64,000 nt of DNA from Paraburkholderia piptadeniae. GTDB taxonomy: Bacteria > Pseudomonadota > Gammaproteobacteria > Burkholderiales > Burkholderiaceae. Every line of letters starts with the position of its first letter. Position 1 is the stretch's first letter. Below the pieces are notes generated by a model that was not told the DNA's origin, ran no database searches, and worked only from the letters and a program-made list of their open reading frames with translations. Made by a program: the position numbers and the translations under genes. Where the stretch lies: contig NZ_CYGY02000032.1 in the NCBI RefSeq assembly GCF_900007165.1, positions 124,001 through 188,000 of the forward strand, written 5' to 3'. This document shows, one piece after another, positions 45,770 through 52,476 of the stretch.

Positions 45770-45988
45770 GGGATTTTTTCGTAAAGACACTGTCGAATCA
45801 GGAGCTTACAGTGCGTTTTCAACACTTCGGAGGCTGACGTGACAATGCGATCAAGGATACTGCTAGTCGGGATTCGTCTATTTTCGTGATATAAAGCCGT
45901 GCGCACAACCCATTTCGAACGGAATAAGCCCGGACGCGCCACTGACGGCCGGGGCGGACGGACCGCAGCGAGGACAGCATCGCATCAG

Positions 45989-47296
45989 ATGAAAAAAGGT
46001 TTTTACACCATCATGGCCGCGCAGTTTTTTTCCTCGCTGGCCGACAATGCGCTTCTGATCGCTGCTATTGCACTGCTGAAAGATCTTCACGCCCCGAACT
46101 GGATGACGCCGCTGCTCAAGCTGTTTTTTGTGCTGTCGTACGTCGTGCTCGCGGCTTTTGTCGGCGCCTTCGCGGATTCTCGTCCGAAGGGCCGCGTGAT
46201 GTTCGTGACCAATACGATCAAGGTGGTCGGCTGCGTGGCGATGCTGGTCGGCGCGCATCCCCTCTTCGCGTATGGCATCGTTGGCTTCGGCGCGGCCGCG
46301 TATTCGCCCGCCAAGTACGGCATTCTCACCGAACTGCTGCCGCCTGACCGCCTCGTCGCCGCAAATGGCTGGATCGAGGGCACGACGGTGGGCTCGATCA
46401 TTCTTGGCACCGTGCTCGGCGGTGCGCTGATCAGCCCGCACATCGCATCGCACATCATCAGGCACACGCCCCACGCGATCCATACGCCCGCCGAAGCGGC
46501 GATGCTCATCATCATCCTGATCTACGTGATCGCGGCGCTCTTCAATCTGCGCATTCCCGACACGGGCGCGCGCTATCCGCGCCAGGAGCACGGGCCGATC
46601 AAGCTCGTCACCGATTTCGCCGACTGCTTTCTCGTCCTCTGGCGCGACAAGCTCGGACAGATTTCGCTCGCCGTCACGACGCTCTTCTGGGGAGCAGGAG
46701 CGACGCTGCAGTTCATCGTGCTGAAATGGGCCGAAGTGTCGCTCGGCATGTCGCTGTCGGAGGGCGCGATCCTGCAGGCGGTGGTCGCCGTCGGCGTCGC
46801 GGCGGGCGCAATGATCGCCGCCGCGCGCGTGCCGCTGAAGAAGTCGCTGACGGTGCTGCCCGTCGGCGTCATCATGGGGATCGCCGTGATGCTGATGGCC
46901 TTCTATACGAAGCATCTGTTTCCGGCTCACTGGGGCGTGTACTACGGCAGGATGCACATCCCCGGCTATCTGATCTTCGCGTATGTATTCCTGATGGTCG
47001 TCGGCGCGCTGTCGGGCTTCTTCGTCGTGCCGATGAATGCGCTGCTCCAGCATCGCGGACACGTGCTGCTGTCGGCGGGCCACTCGATCGCCGTGCAGAA
47101 TTTCAACGAGAACCTGTCCGTGCTCGTGATGCTGTGTCTCTACGCCGTGCTCGTGTGGCTCGACGTGCCCGTCGCGGTCGTGATCGTGCTGTTCGGCACC
47201 TTCGTCTGCGTGATGATGTGGCTCGTGATGCGGCGCCATCAGGCCAACCAGCGTGCGTTCGATTCGGTATCGCTGATCGGCGAAGCGCATCACTGA
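45989..47296 (+). CDS. lplT: Lysophospholipid transporter LplT
   Basis: LplT flips lysophospholipids inward across the inner membrane for reacylation. The 435-residue protein is a 12-helix major facilitator with the start MKKGFYTIMAAQFFSSLADNALL, which closely matches LplT of Burkholderia. Family-typical stretches include SPAKYGILTELLPPDRLVAA and AVQNFNENLSVLVMLCLYA. In E. coli LplT is paired with the acyltransferase Aas; no aas is next to it here. The ATG at 45989 is preferred; 30 upstream codons in the same frame look non-coding. Confidence 0.93.
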   Translation: MKKGFYTIMAAQFFSSLADNALLIAAIALLKDLHAPNWMTPLLKLFFVLSYVVLAAFVGAFADSRPKGRVMFVTNTIKVVGCVAMLVGAHPLFAYGIVGFGAAAYSPAKYGILTELLPPDRLVAANGWIEGTTVGSIILGTVLGGALISPHIASHIIRHTPHAIHTPAEAAMLIIILIYVIAALFNLRIPDTGARYPRQEHGPIKLVTDFADCFLVLWRDKLGQISLAVTTLFWGAGATLQFIVLKWAEVSLGMSLSEGAILQAVVAVGVAAGAMIAAARVPLKKSLTVLPVGVIMGIAVMLMAFYTKHLFPAHWGVYYGRMHIPGYLIFAYVFLMVVGALSGFFVVPMNALLQHRGHVLLSAGHSIAVQNFNENLSVLVMLCLYAVLVWLDVPVAVVIVLFGTFVCVMMWLVMRRHQANQRAFDSVSLIGEAHH

Positions 47297-47330
47297 GATC
47301 CATTCGCAGATCCGCTGCTTATTCTTTGCG

Positions 47331-47374
47331 TGCGCTTCGACTGCGCTTTGACTCGACGTCGACTACGCTTTGAC
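47331..47374 (+). repeat. Four tandem imperfect 11-bp repeats between lplT and thiD
   Basis: TGCGCTTCGAC, TGCGCTTTGAC, TCGACGTCGAC and TACGCTTTGAC lie end to end, starting 34 bases after lplT. Three share the core GCGCTT(C/T)GAC or ACGCTTTGAC. No function is evident. Confidence 0.7.
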
Positions 47375-47387
47375 TGAGCATCGTCCG

Positions 47388-47415
47388 AGGGCGCGCCACG
47401 CGCCCTTCGCTTTTC
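47388..47415 (+). terminator. Probable terminator after lplT
   Basis: AGGGCGCG, loop CCA, CGCGCCCT, followed by TCGCTTTTC. Eight perfect pairs and a short T-run, ending about 20 bases before the thiD start. Confidence 0.65.
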
Positions 47416-47434
47416 AGGCTTTCCAGGTTTTTCC

Positions 47435-48241
47435 ATGACCCGACCGACTCCCAACGTCCTGACGATCGCCGGCTCCGATTCCGGCGGCGGCGCCGGCATT
47501 CAGGCCGATCTCAAGGCTTTCTCGGCGCTCGGCGCGTATGGCGCGAGCGTGATCACCGCGCTGACGGCGCAGAACACGCGCGGCGTGACGGCGATTCACA
47601 CGCCCGATCCCGCGTTCGTCGTCGCGCAGCTGGACGCCGTGTTCGACGACATCCGCATCGATGCCGTGAAGATCGGCATGCTGGCCAACGCGTCGATCGT
47701 GCGCGCCGTCGCCGACGCGCTGCGCCGCCACAAGCCGAAGCATGTCGTGCTCGACACCGTGATGATCTCGAAGAGCAATCACGCGTTGCTCGCGCCCGAA
47801 GCCGTCGATGCGGTGCGCGACGAACTGCTGCCGCTCGCCGATCTGCTGACGCCGAATCTGCCGGAAGCGGCCGCGCTGCTTCGCACGCCGAGCGCCACGG
47901 ACGAGGCCGCGATGGTCGATCAGGGCGAAGCGCTGCGCAAGCTCGGGGCGCGCGCGGTGCTGATGAAGGGCGGCCATCTCGCAGCCGCCGACAGCCCCGA
48001 CTGGCTCATCCAGGACAGCGGCACGATGCGTCTTGCCGGCCCGCGCGTGCCCGTGAAGAACACGCACGGGACGGGCTGCACGCTGTCGTCGGCGATCGCG
48101 GCATTGATTCCGCAGCGCGACGACCTCGCAAGCGCCGTCGCCGATGCGAAGGCCTATCTGACGGGCGCGCTCGAGCAGAGCAACCGGCTCGACGTCGGTC
48201 ATGGCGTCGGACCGGTGCATCACTTCTATCGCTGGTGGTAG
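47435..48241 (+). CDS. thiD: Hydroxymethylpyrimidine/phosphomethylpyrimidine kinase
   Basis: ThiD phosphorylates HMP twice in thiamine biosynthesis. The 268-residue ribokinase-fold protein has the N-terminal GSDSGGGAGIQADLKAF, the ALTAQNT motif, and the C-terminal catalytic GTGCTLSSAIAALI with its Asp/anion-hole region. Length is normal. I see no TPP riboswitch in the 138 bases upstream, so regulation is unclear. It is convergent with the DUF1853 gene. Confidence 0.96.
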   Translation: MTRPTPNVLTIAGSDSGGGAGIQADLKAFSALGAYGASVITALTAQNTRGVTAIHTPDPAFVVAQLDAVFDDIRIDAVKIGMLANASIVRAVADALRRHKPKHVVLDTVMISKSNHALLAPEAVDAVRDELLPLADLLTPNLPEAAALLRTPSATDEAAMVDQGEALRKLGARAVLMKGGHLAAADSPDWLIQDSGTMRLAGPRVPVKNTHGTGCTLSSAIAALIPQRDDLASAVADAKAYLTGALEQSNRLDVGHGVGPVHHFYRWW

Positions 48242-48281
48242 CGGCGAGACGTAACTGCGCGGTGTCGCGCGTCGCGTTGCG

Positions 48282-49265
48282 TCACGCCTGACGCGTCGGC
48301 CGCCGCGCAAACGCCTGTGCCCGCTCGGGCCAGTCATCGGGCACGATGAAGCCGCGCGAACGCTCGACCCAATGTCCTTCTGCATTCCCGACGAATGCGG
48401 CCACCATCGTCGGCGCCGTCTGCTGCATCAGCTGCTGCGCGAGCGCGTCCGCTGAAACGAAGCTCGACGCGTGCTGGCTGTCGTGGATGCGCGGCGAAAG
48501 CCATTCGAGCCTCGGCAGCACGATCCACGCGTCCGCATGACCGCTGGAAAACGACGGCCAGTCGGCTTGCGTCGACCACCAGCCACGCGCGTGCGCCGGA
48601 TCGATTTCGGCGGGATCGCGCTCGTTCATACCGTTGCGATAGAAGAGCCAGCCCTTGACGAACATCTGCGGGTCCCAAGGCCCGCGATGGCCCAGCGACG
48701 CAAACTCCTCGCGCGCGCTCAGCCGCAGTTGATGGTCGAGCAGATGCGCGAGCTTCAGATCGAAGCGGTCCTGCAGATTCGGGCCCACGTAATCCGCCAG
48801 TTCGCCCCGGCCGTCGCCCGCGTGCAGATAGCATTTGACGGCCAGTTCCCAATGCAGCCGCCGGCCCGTCGGCGTCTCGACGAGAAAATCGCATTCGCCC
48901 AGCGTGATGCCTTTGCGCCGCAGCGGCACGTTTGCGGCGACCAGCCGCGCGGCCGGGCCGTCCTTCAAGAACCACGCGAGCAGACACTCGGCGTAGCGAC
49001 CGAGGCGCGTCACGCGCGCGGCCGCGATATGCCGGTGCAACGCGGCGGGATTGGCGTCCTGCGCTTCGAGCCAGTCGATCGTCGCGGCCGCTGCGTCGGG
49101 CGATTCGAACGGCGCCGCGAGCACGCCGGACGGCGGTTGCGAGCGCAACAGATCAGGGCTGAACAGGAGCCACGCAATGTCGCGCACGGCGGCGTCGGAC
49201 AGCGCATCGAGCCGGGCCGTCGATGGCGCCTCGAACGAAGCGGTCGGCCCGGCGGCGTCCATCAT
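48282..49265 (-). CDS. DUF1853-family protein, possible PD-(D/E)XK-like nuclease
   Basis: The 327-residue product matches what I know of DUF1853: YAECLLAWFLKDGP, then GPNLQDRFDLKLAHLLDHQL, then MFVKGWLFYRN. A segment LGECDFLVETPTGRRLHWEL followed by AVKCYLH resembles the acidic-Asp then Glu-x-x-x-Lys arrangement of PD-(D/E)XK nucleases. The canonical (D/E)xK triplet is not exact. Function is not established. Two adjacent ATGs (49263-49265 and 49260-49262) overlap the UDG stop, so it is coupled to the uracil-DNA glycosylase gene, the fourth gene of a tsaB-rimI-udg operon. Confidence 0.8.
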   Translation of the reverse strand: MMDAAGPTASFEAPSTARLDALSDAAVRDIAWLLFSPDLLRSQPPSGVLAAPFESPDAAAATIDWLEAQDANPAALHRHIAAARVTRLGRYAECLLAWFLKDGPAARLVAANVPLRRKGITLGECDFLVETPTGRRLHWELAVKCYLHAGDGRGELADYVGPNLQDRFDLKLAHLLDHQLRLSAREEFASLGHRGPWDPQMFVKGWLFYRNGMNERDPAEIDPAHARGWWSTQADWPSFSSGHADAWIVLPRLEWLSPRIHDSQHASSFVSADALAQQLMQQTAPTMVAAFVGNAEGHWVERSRGFIVPDDWPERAQAFARRPTRQA

Positions 49266-50335
49266 TTCGACGCGTCCGCTTGTGTGTCTTGCGGCGCCGC
49301 GTTGTGCCAGGCATCGCGGGCGAGACACAGGTCCTGCCACGACTTCGCCTTGTCGCCGAGGCTGCGCAGCAGATACGCCGGATGGTACGTGACGACCACG
49401 GGCACGCCCTCGTATTCGTGGACGCGTCCGCGCAGCGACGAAATGCTCGCGTCCGTCTTCAGCAAACTCTGCGCGGCGAAGCGGCCGAGCGCGACGATCA
49501 GCTTCGGCTTCACGAGCGCGACCTGTCGCTGCAGATACGGCTCGCAACGCGCGACTTCGTCAGGCTCAGGATTGCGGTTGCCGGGCGGGCGGCATTTGAT
49601 CACATTGGCGATATACACGTTCATGCCGCGCGCAAGGCCGAGAGAGCGCAGCATGTTGTCGAGCAGCTTGCCCGCCTGGCCGACGAACGGCTCGCCCTGC
49701 CTGTCCTCGTTTTCGCCGGGCGCCTCGCCGATCAGCATCCAGTCGGCTTCGCGGTCGCCGACGCCGAACACCGTGTTTGTGCGCTTTTCGCAGAGACGGC
49801 AGCGCTCGCACGCCGACACGCGTTCTTCGAGCGCACTCCAGTCGAGCGTGTCGACGGCAGGCTGCGCAGGACGGGCGACTTGCGCTTCGGTGTGCGACGG
49901 AGGTTCCGCGGGAAGGTCGTCGAACCAGGCGAAGTCGTCATCGGGGAACGGCGGCGTGGCCTCTGCGTCGGGCGCCGGCGCGCGGCGTGGCGGCTGTGCA
50001 CTGGCCGGTTGAGCTTCGTCCGGCGTTGCTTCGAGACGTGACGCAGGCTCGTCTTGCGGCTCGTCTTGCGGCTCGTCTTGCGGCTCGCTTGCGGCGCGCG
50101 GGACAGCGGCGCTGGCCGCTTCGTTGCCGTTGCCGGCACTCGCGGCAGCGGCTCGAACGGCCACATCGCCGCCGACGGCCTCGACATCGGCGCTCGCCGC
50201 CGCTCGAACCGCGACATCGGCGCTTTCCACTTGCGATTGCGTCTCGTCAGCCGCGACCGCGTGTTGTGCGATCCCGCGGCGCATCCACATCGGCGCGAGG
50301 CCGAGTTCTTCCAGCGCGGATTCATGCAGCGCCAT
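49262..50335 (-). CDS. Uracil-DNA glycosylase, type 4/5-like with 4Fe-4S cluster
   Basis: Removes uracil from DNA arising by cytosine deamination. The catalytic domain occupies the C-terminal 210 of 357 residues: iron-sulphur Cys in CERCRLCEKR, motif GEAPGENEDRQGEPFVGQAG, NVIKCRPPGNRNP, the other cluster Cys in VARCEPYL, and motif 3 VTYHPAYLLR. Before it lies about 140 residues of low-complexity Ala/Glu/Pro sequence with repeats (EPQDEPQDEPQDEP and a doubled ADVAVRAAA-type unit). The first 25 residues (MALHESALEELGLAPMWMRR) are conserved in Burkholderia versions. It overlaps rimI by 14 bases upstream and the DUF1853 gene by four downstream. Confidence 0.92.
   Translation of the reverse strand: MALHESALEELGLAPMWMRRGIAQHAVAADETQSQVESADVAVRAAASADVEAVGGDVAVRAAAASAGNGNEAASAAVPRAASEPQDEPQDEPQDEPASRLEATPDEAQPASAQPPRRAPAPDAEATPPFPDDDFAWFDDLPAEPPSHTEAQVARPAQPAVDTLDWSALEERVSACERCRLCEKRTNTVFGVGDREADWMLIGEAPGENEDRQGEPFVGQAGKLLDNMLRSLGLARGMNVYIANVIKCRPPGNRNPEPDEVARCEPYLQRQVALVKPKLIVALGRFAAQSLLKTDASISSLRGRVHEYEGVPVVVTYHPAYLLRSLGDKAKSWQDLCLARDAWHNAAPQDTQADASK
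50046..50081 (-). repeat. Three perfect 12-bp repeats in the glycosylase linker
   Basis: GGCTCGTCTTGC occurs three times in tandem, then decays, encoding EPQD repeats on the minus strand. In frame, so copy-number change would lengthen or shorten the linker without a frameshift. Confidence 0.9.
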
Positions 50336-50816
50336 CTGCGCCCTCCTTCTCGAAACTGAAACGCATCACGATGGCGTCCTCCCGGCTGCGGTGCCGCGCC
50401 GGATAATAGTTCTTGCGGCGGCCGATCGACGCAAAGCCAAAGCGCTCGTACAGCTTGATCGCGCGATGGTTCGACGGCCGCACTTCCAGCAGCATCCCGG
50501 CGAGCCTTTCGCTGCGCGTCACCCGGACGGCTTCGCGCAACAGCGCAAGGCCCGCGCCCGCATGCTGCGCGGCGGGCGCGACGCACAGGTTCAGCAGATG
50601 CATTTCATCGACGACGGGCATCAGCACGCAATAGCCGATCAGCGTGCCCGTCACGTGCCGCAGACATATGCCGAAGTAGCCGTTACGCAGCGAGTCTTCG
50701 AAATTGCCGCGGCTCCACGGAAATTCATAGGCTAGCTTTTCGACCGCCGCGACCTCGTCGAGATCGCCCTCTGTCATCGGCGACATGTAGCGGTCCGCCA
50801 GCAGCACGCCGCTCAT
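50322..50816 (-). CDS. rimI: Ribosomal protein S18 alanine N-acetyltransferase
   Basis: RimI acetylates the N-terminal alanine of ribosomal protein S18. The 164-residue GNAT protein has the acetyl-CoA-binding motif region (CVAPAAQHAGAGLALLREAV, with Q-x-x-G-x-G/A) and the C-terminal LYERFGFASIGRRKNYY typical of RimI. Its ATG overlaps the tsaB stop by four bases. The tsaB-rimI pairing is common in proteobacteria. Confidence 0.92.
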   Translation of the reverse strand: MSGVLLADRYMSPMTEGDLDEVAAVEKLAYEFPWSRGNFEDSLRNGYFGICLRHVTGTLIGYCVLMPVVDEMHLLNLCVAPAAQHAGAGLALLREAVRVTRSERLAGMLLEVRPSNHRAIKLYERFGFASIGRRKNYYPARHRSREDAIVMRFSFEKEGADGAA

Positions 50817-51649
50817 CGCGTGTCCTCACCCTCGGCGGTATGCGCCGCATGCGCCGACGACGCCGGCGCTTCCGCTTGCGCATGCTGCGCGGCCTTCGCG
50901 GCCAGGCGCTCCTCCGTCGTCTGCGCGACCTTGTCGCGGATGTACTCGGGCGCCGCCTGGTCGGCGGGCAGCGCGCGGCCCGCGCGGAACGCGCGCAGCG
51001 CCGCGAATGCAATCGGCAGCGCGTGCGGCACGGCTTCGTGATCGACGGTTCGCGCGACGCTCGCCGCCTTCAGACGATCGCCGAACGCCGCAGCGGCATT
51101 GCCCGCCAGCGTGAACGGCTGGTCCGGCAAGTCGAGCGCATCGGGCGAGCCGAGCGCTGCGGAATGGACCGCGCGCCACTCGCCCGCGTTGACATCCCAC
51201 GCGTAGTCGGCCCAATAGACCTCGTCCATGCGCGCATCGAGCGCGGCAAGCACGCGCGTGGCCGACGCGTCGCGCCGGCGCGCGCTTTCGGCGCACGCGA
51301 GCAGCGTGCCGATCGGCACCACGGGGCAATTCAGTCCGAACGCGAGTCCCTGCGCGACGCCCGTCGCGGTGCGCAAGCCCGTGAACGAGCCGGGCCCGGC
51401 GCCGAACGCGATCGCATTGCAGTCGGCGAGCGCGAGGCCCGCTTCGTCGAACAATTCGCGGATGGCGGGAAGTAGCCGCGTGCTCGAGACAGCGCCCGTC
51501 GATTCATGACGCACCCAGACGCGCGGTTCGGGAGCAGACGCGTCCGCCTCTTCGGCCGATGAAGTGTCATCGGCGGATTCAGTGGACAACAGGGCGACCG
51601 AGCAAAATTCGGTCGAAGTATCGAGGGCAAGCAGCACGGTTTTCGTCAT
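50813..51649 (-). CDS. tsaB: tRNA threonylcarbamoyladenosine biosynthesis protein TsaB
   Basis: TsaB works with TsaC, TsaD and TsaE to make t6A37 in tRNAs that read ANN codons. The 278-residue ASKHA-fold protein begins LLALDTSTEFCSVALLS and has FGAGPGSFTGLRTATGVAQG and the LVPIGTLLACA-type segment (as VVPIGTLLACAESARR). It is longer than E. coli TsaB (231 aa). The excess is an acidic Ser/Glu/Ala insert after residue 20 (ADDTSSAEEADASAPEP) and an Ala/His-rich tail. It heads the four-gene overlapping operon and is divergent from the acyl-CoA-binding protein gene. Confidence 0.95.
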   Translation of the reverse strand: MTKTVLLALDTSTEFCSVALLSTESADDTSSAEEADASAPEPRVWVRHESTGAVSSTRLLPAIRELFDEAGLALADCNAIAFGAGPGSFTGLRTATGVAQGLAFGLNCPVVPIGTLLACAESARRRDASATRVLAALDARMDEVYWADYAWDVNAGEWRAVHSAALGSPDALDLPDQPFTLAGNAAAAFGDRLKAASVARTVDHEAVPHALPIAFAALRAFRAGRALPADQAAPEYIRDKVAQTTEERLAAKAAQHAQAEAPASSAHAAHTAEGEDTR

Positions 51650-51807
51650 GACCGCTATTGTAATGCGGCACTCAACGTCGCCGGATGCGAACGCGACCCG
51701 GCCTGCGAAGCGATGCGTTTGGAAGGATCGCTCCAGCCTCGCACGGCCGCGCGCCGGGTGTCGCTTGCTATGATCGACGCCCTATCTCGAAAAGCATGGA
51801 GGATCTG

Positions 51808-52077
51808 ATGAGCGACGTGGACGGTCTCTTCGCGAAGGCACAGGAAGACGTGAAGCAACTGCCGGAGCGTCCGGGCAACCTCACGCTGCTGCGCCTGTAC
51901 GCGCTCTTCAAGCAGGCCACCGACGGCGACGTGCACGGCGACAAGCCCGGCTTCACCGATATCGTCGGCAAATACAAGTATGACGCCTGGGCCGCGCTGC
52001 AAGGCACCGCGCCCGACACGGCGAAACAGCAATATGTCGAACTCGTCGAGTCGCTCAGGAACGGCAGCGAGGCTTGA
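51808..52077 (+). CDS. Acyl-CoA-binding protein
   Basis: A four-helix ACBP of 89 residues, which binds long-chain acyl-CoA. The signature LYALFKQATDGDVHGDKPGF and KYDAWAALQGT are near-identical to the eukaryotic family. ACBPs are best known in eukaryotes but occur in Burkholderia and some other proteobacteria, so the gene may be an old acquisition. The ATG at 51808 has GGAGGA five bases upstream; an ATG four codons earlier (51796) is less well placed. Confidence 0.92.
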   Translation: MSDVDGLFAKAQEDVKQLPERPGNLTLLRLYALFKQATDGDVHGDKPGFTDIVGKYKYDAWAALQGTAPDTAKQQYVELVESLRNGSEA

Positions 52078-52104
52078 TCGATACCGCCATACGGGCAAAG
52101 CAAA

Positions 52105-52135
52105 CCGTCGATTCCTCTTATGAATCGGCGGCTTT
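52105..52135 (+). terminator. Probable terminator after the acyl-CoA-binding protein gene
   Basis: CCGTCGATTC pairs with GAATCGGCGG (one G-U) around a 7-base loop, followed by CTTTC. It is 27 bases after the stop. The stem is strong but the T-run is short. Confidence 0.6.
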
Positions 52136-52179
52136 CACTGAGACGAGTCTTAATGGTGGCGCAGTGCAGCAAATATCGA

Positions 52180-52476
52180 TATAATGCGGCCTGCGCTTGA
52201 CCGCTTTGGCGGAAAAAGCGCCTCGTAGCGTTTTGCTCCAATCCAGTTTAGAACCTGTCCCCTCCTGCAAGGCCCCACGGGCCGTCAAGTCCAGGCTGGC
52301 GGCAAGCCAATTCCGGCCTGTCGCATTCGATACAGCTTCTAACGAGAAACTCGCCTTCATTGTCGCGAGTTGCCCCCGTTTTTCGATTTGCTCGCTGCTT
52401 CTTTGCTCGCTGAATCCGACGACTTGGGTATGCCGATTGGCGCCGACGTGTTACTTCCCATGTTTCAAGGATTCTC
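52180..52476 (+). promoter_or_regulatory. Helicase promoter -10 box and long leader
   Basis: A perfect TATAAT (52180-52185) lies in the 399-base gap before the DEAD-box gene; no convincing -35 is at the right distance. Transcription from here would give a leader of about 285 bases with no supportable gene. Long structured leaders are common on cold-induced RNA helicase genes (established for E. coli deaD/csdA); that this one is cold-regulated is inference. Confidence 0.5.

Noticed and set aside
47297..47434. TPP riboswitch upstream of thiD
   Set aside because: The gap is only 138 bases, filled by tandem repeats and a terminator-like hairpin, and I see no CUGAGA-type THI box.
50046..50081. 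Regular 12-bp repeats as a possible CRISPR or origin iteron
   Set aside because: Within the glycosylase reading frame and encoding EPQD; too short and without spacers.
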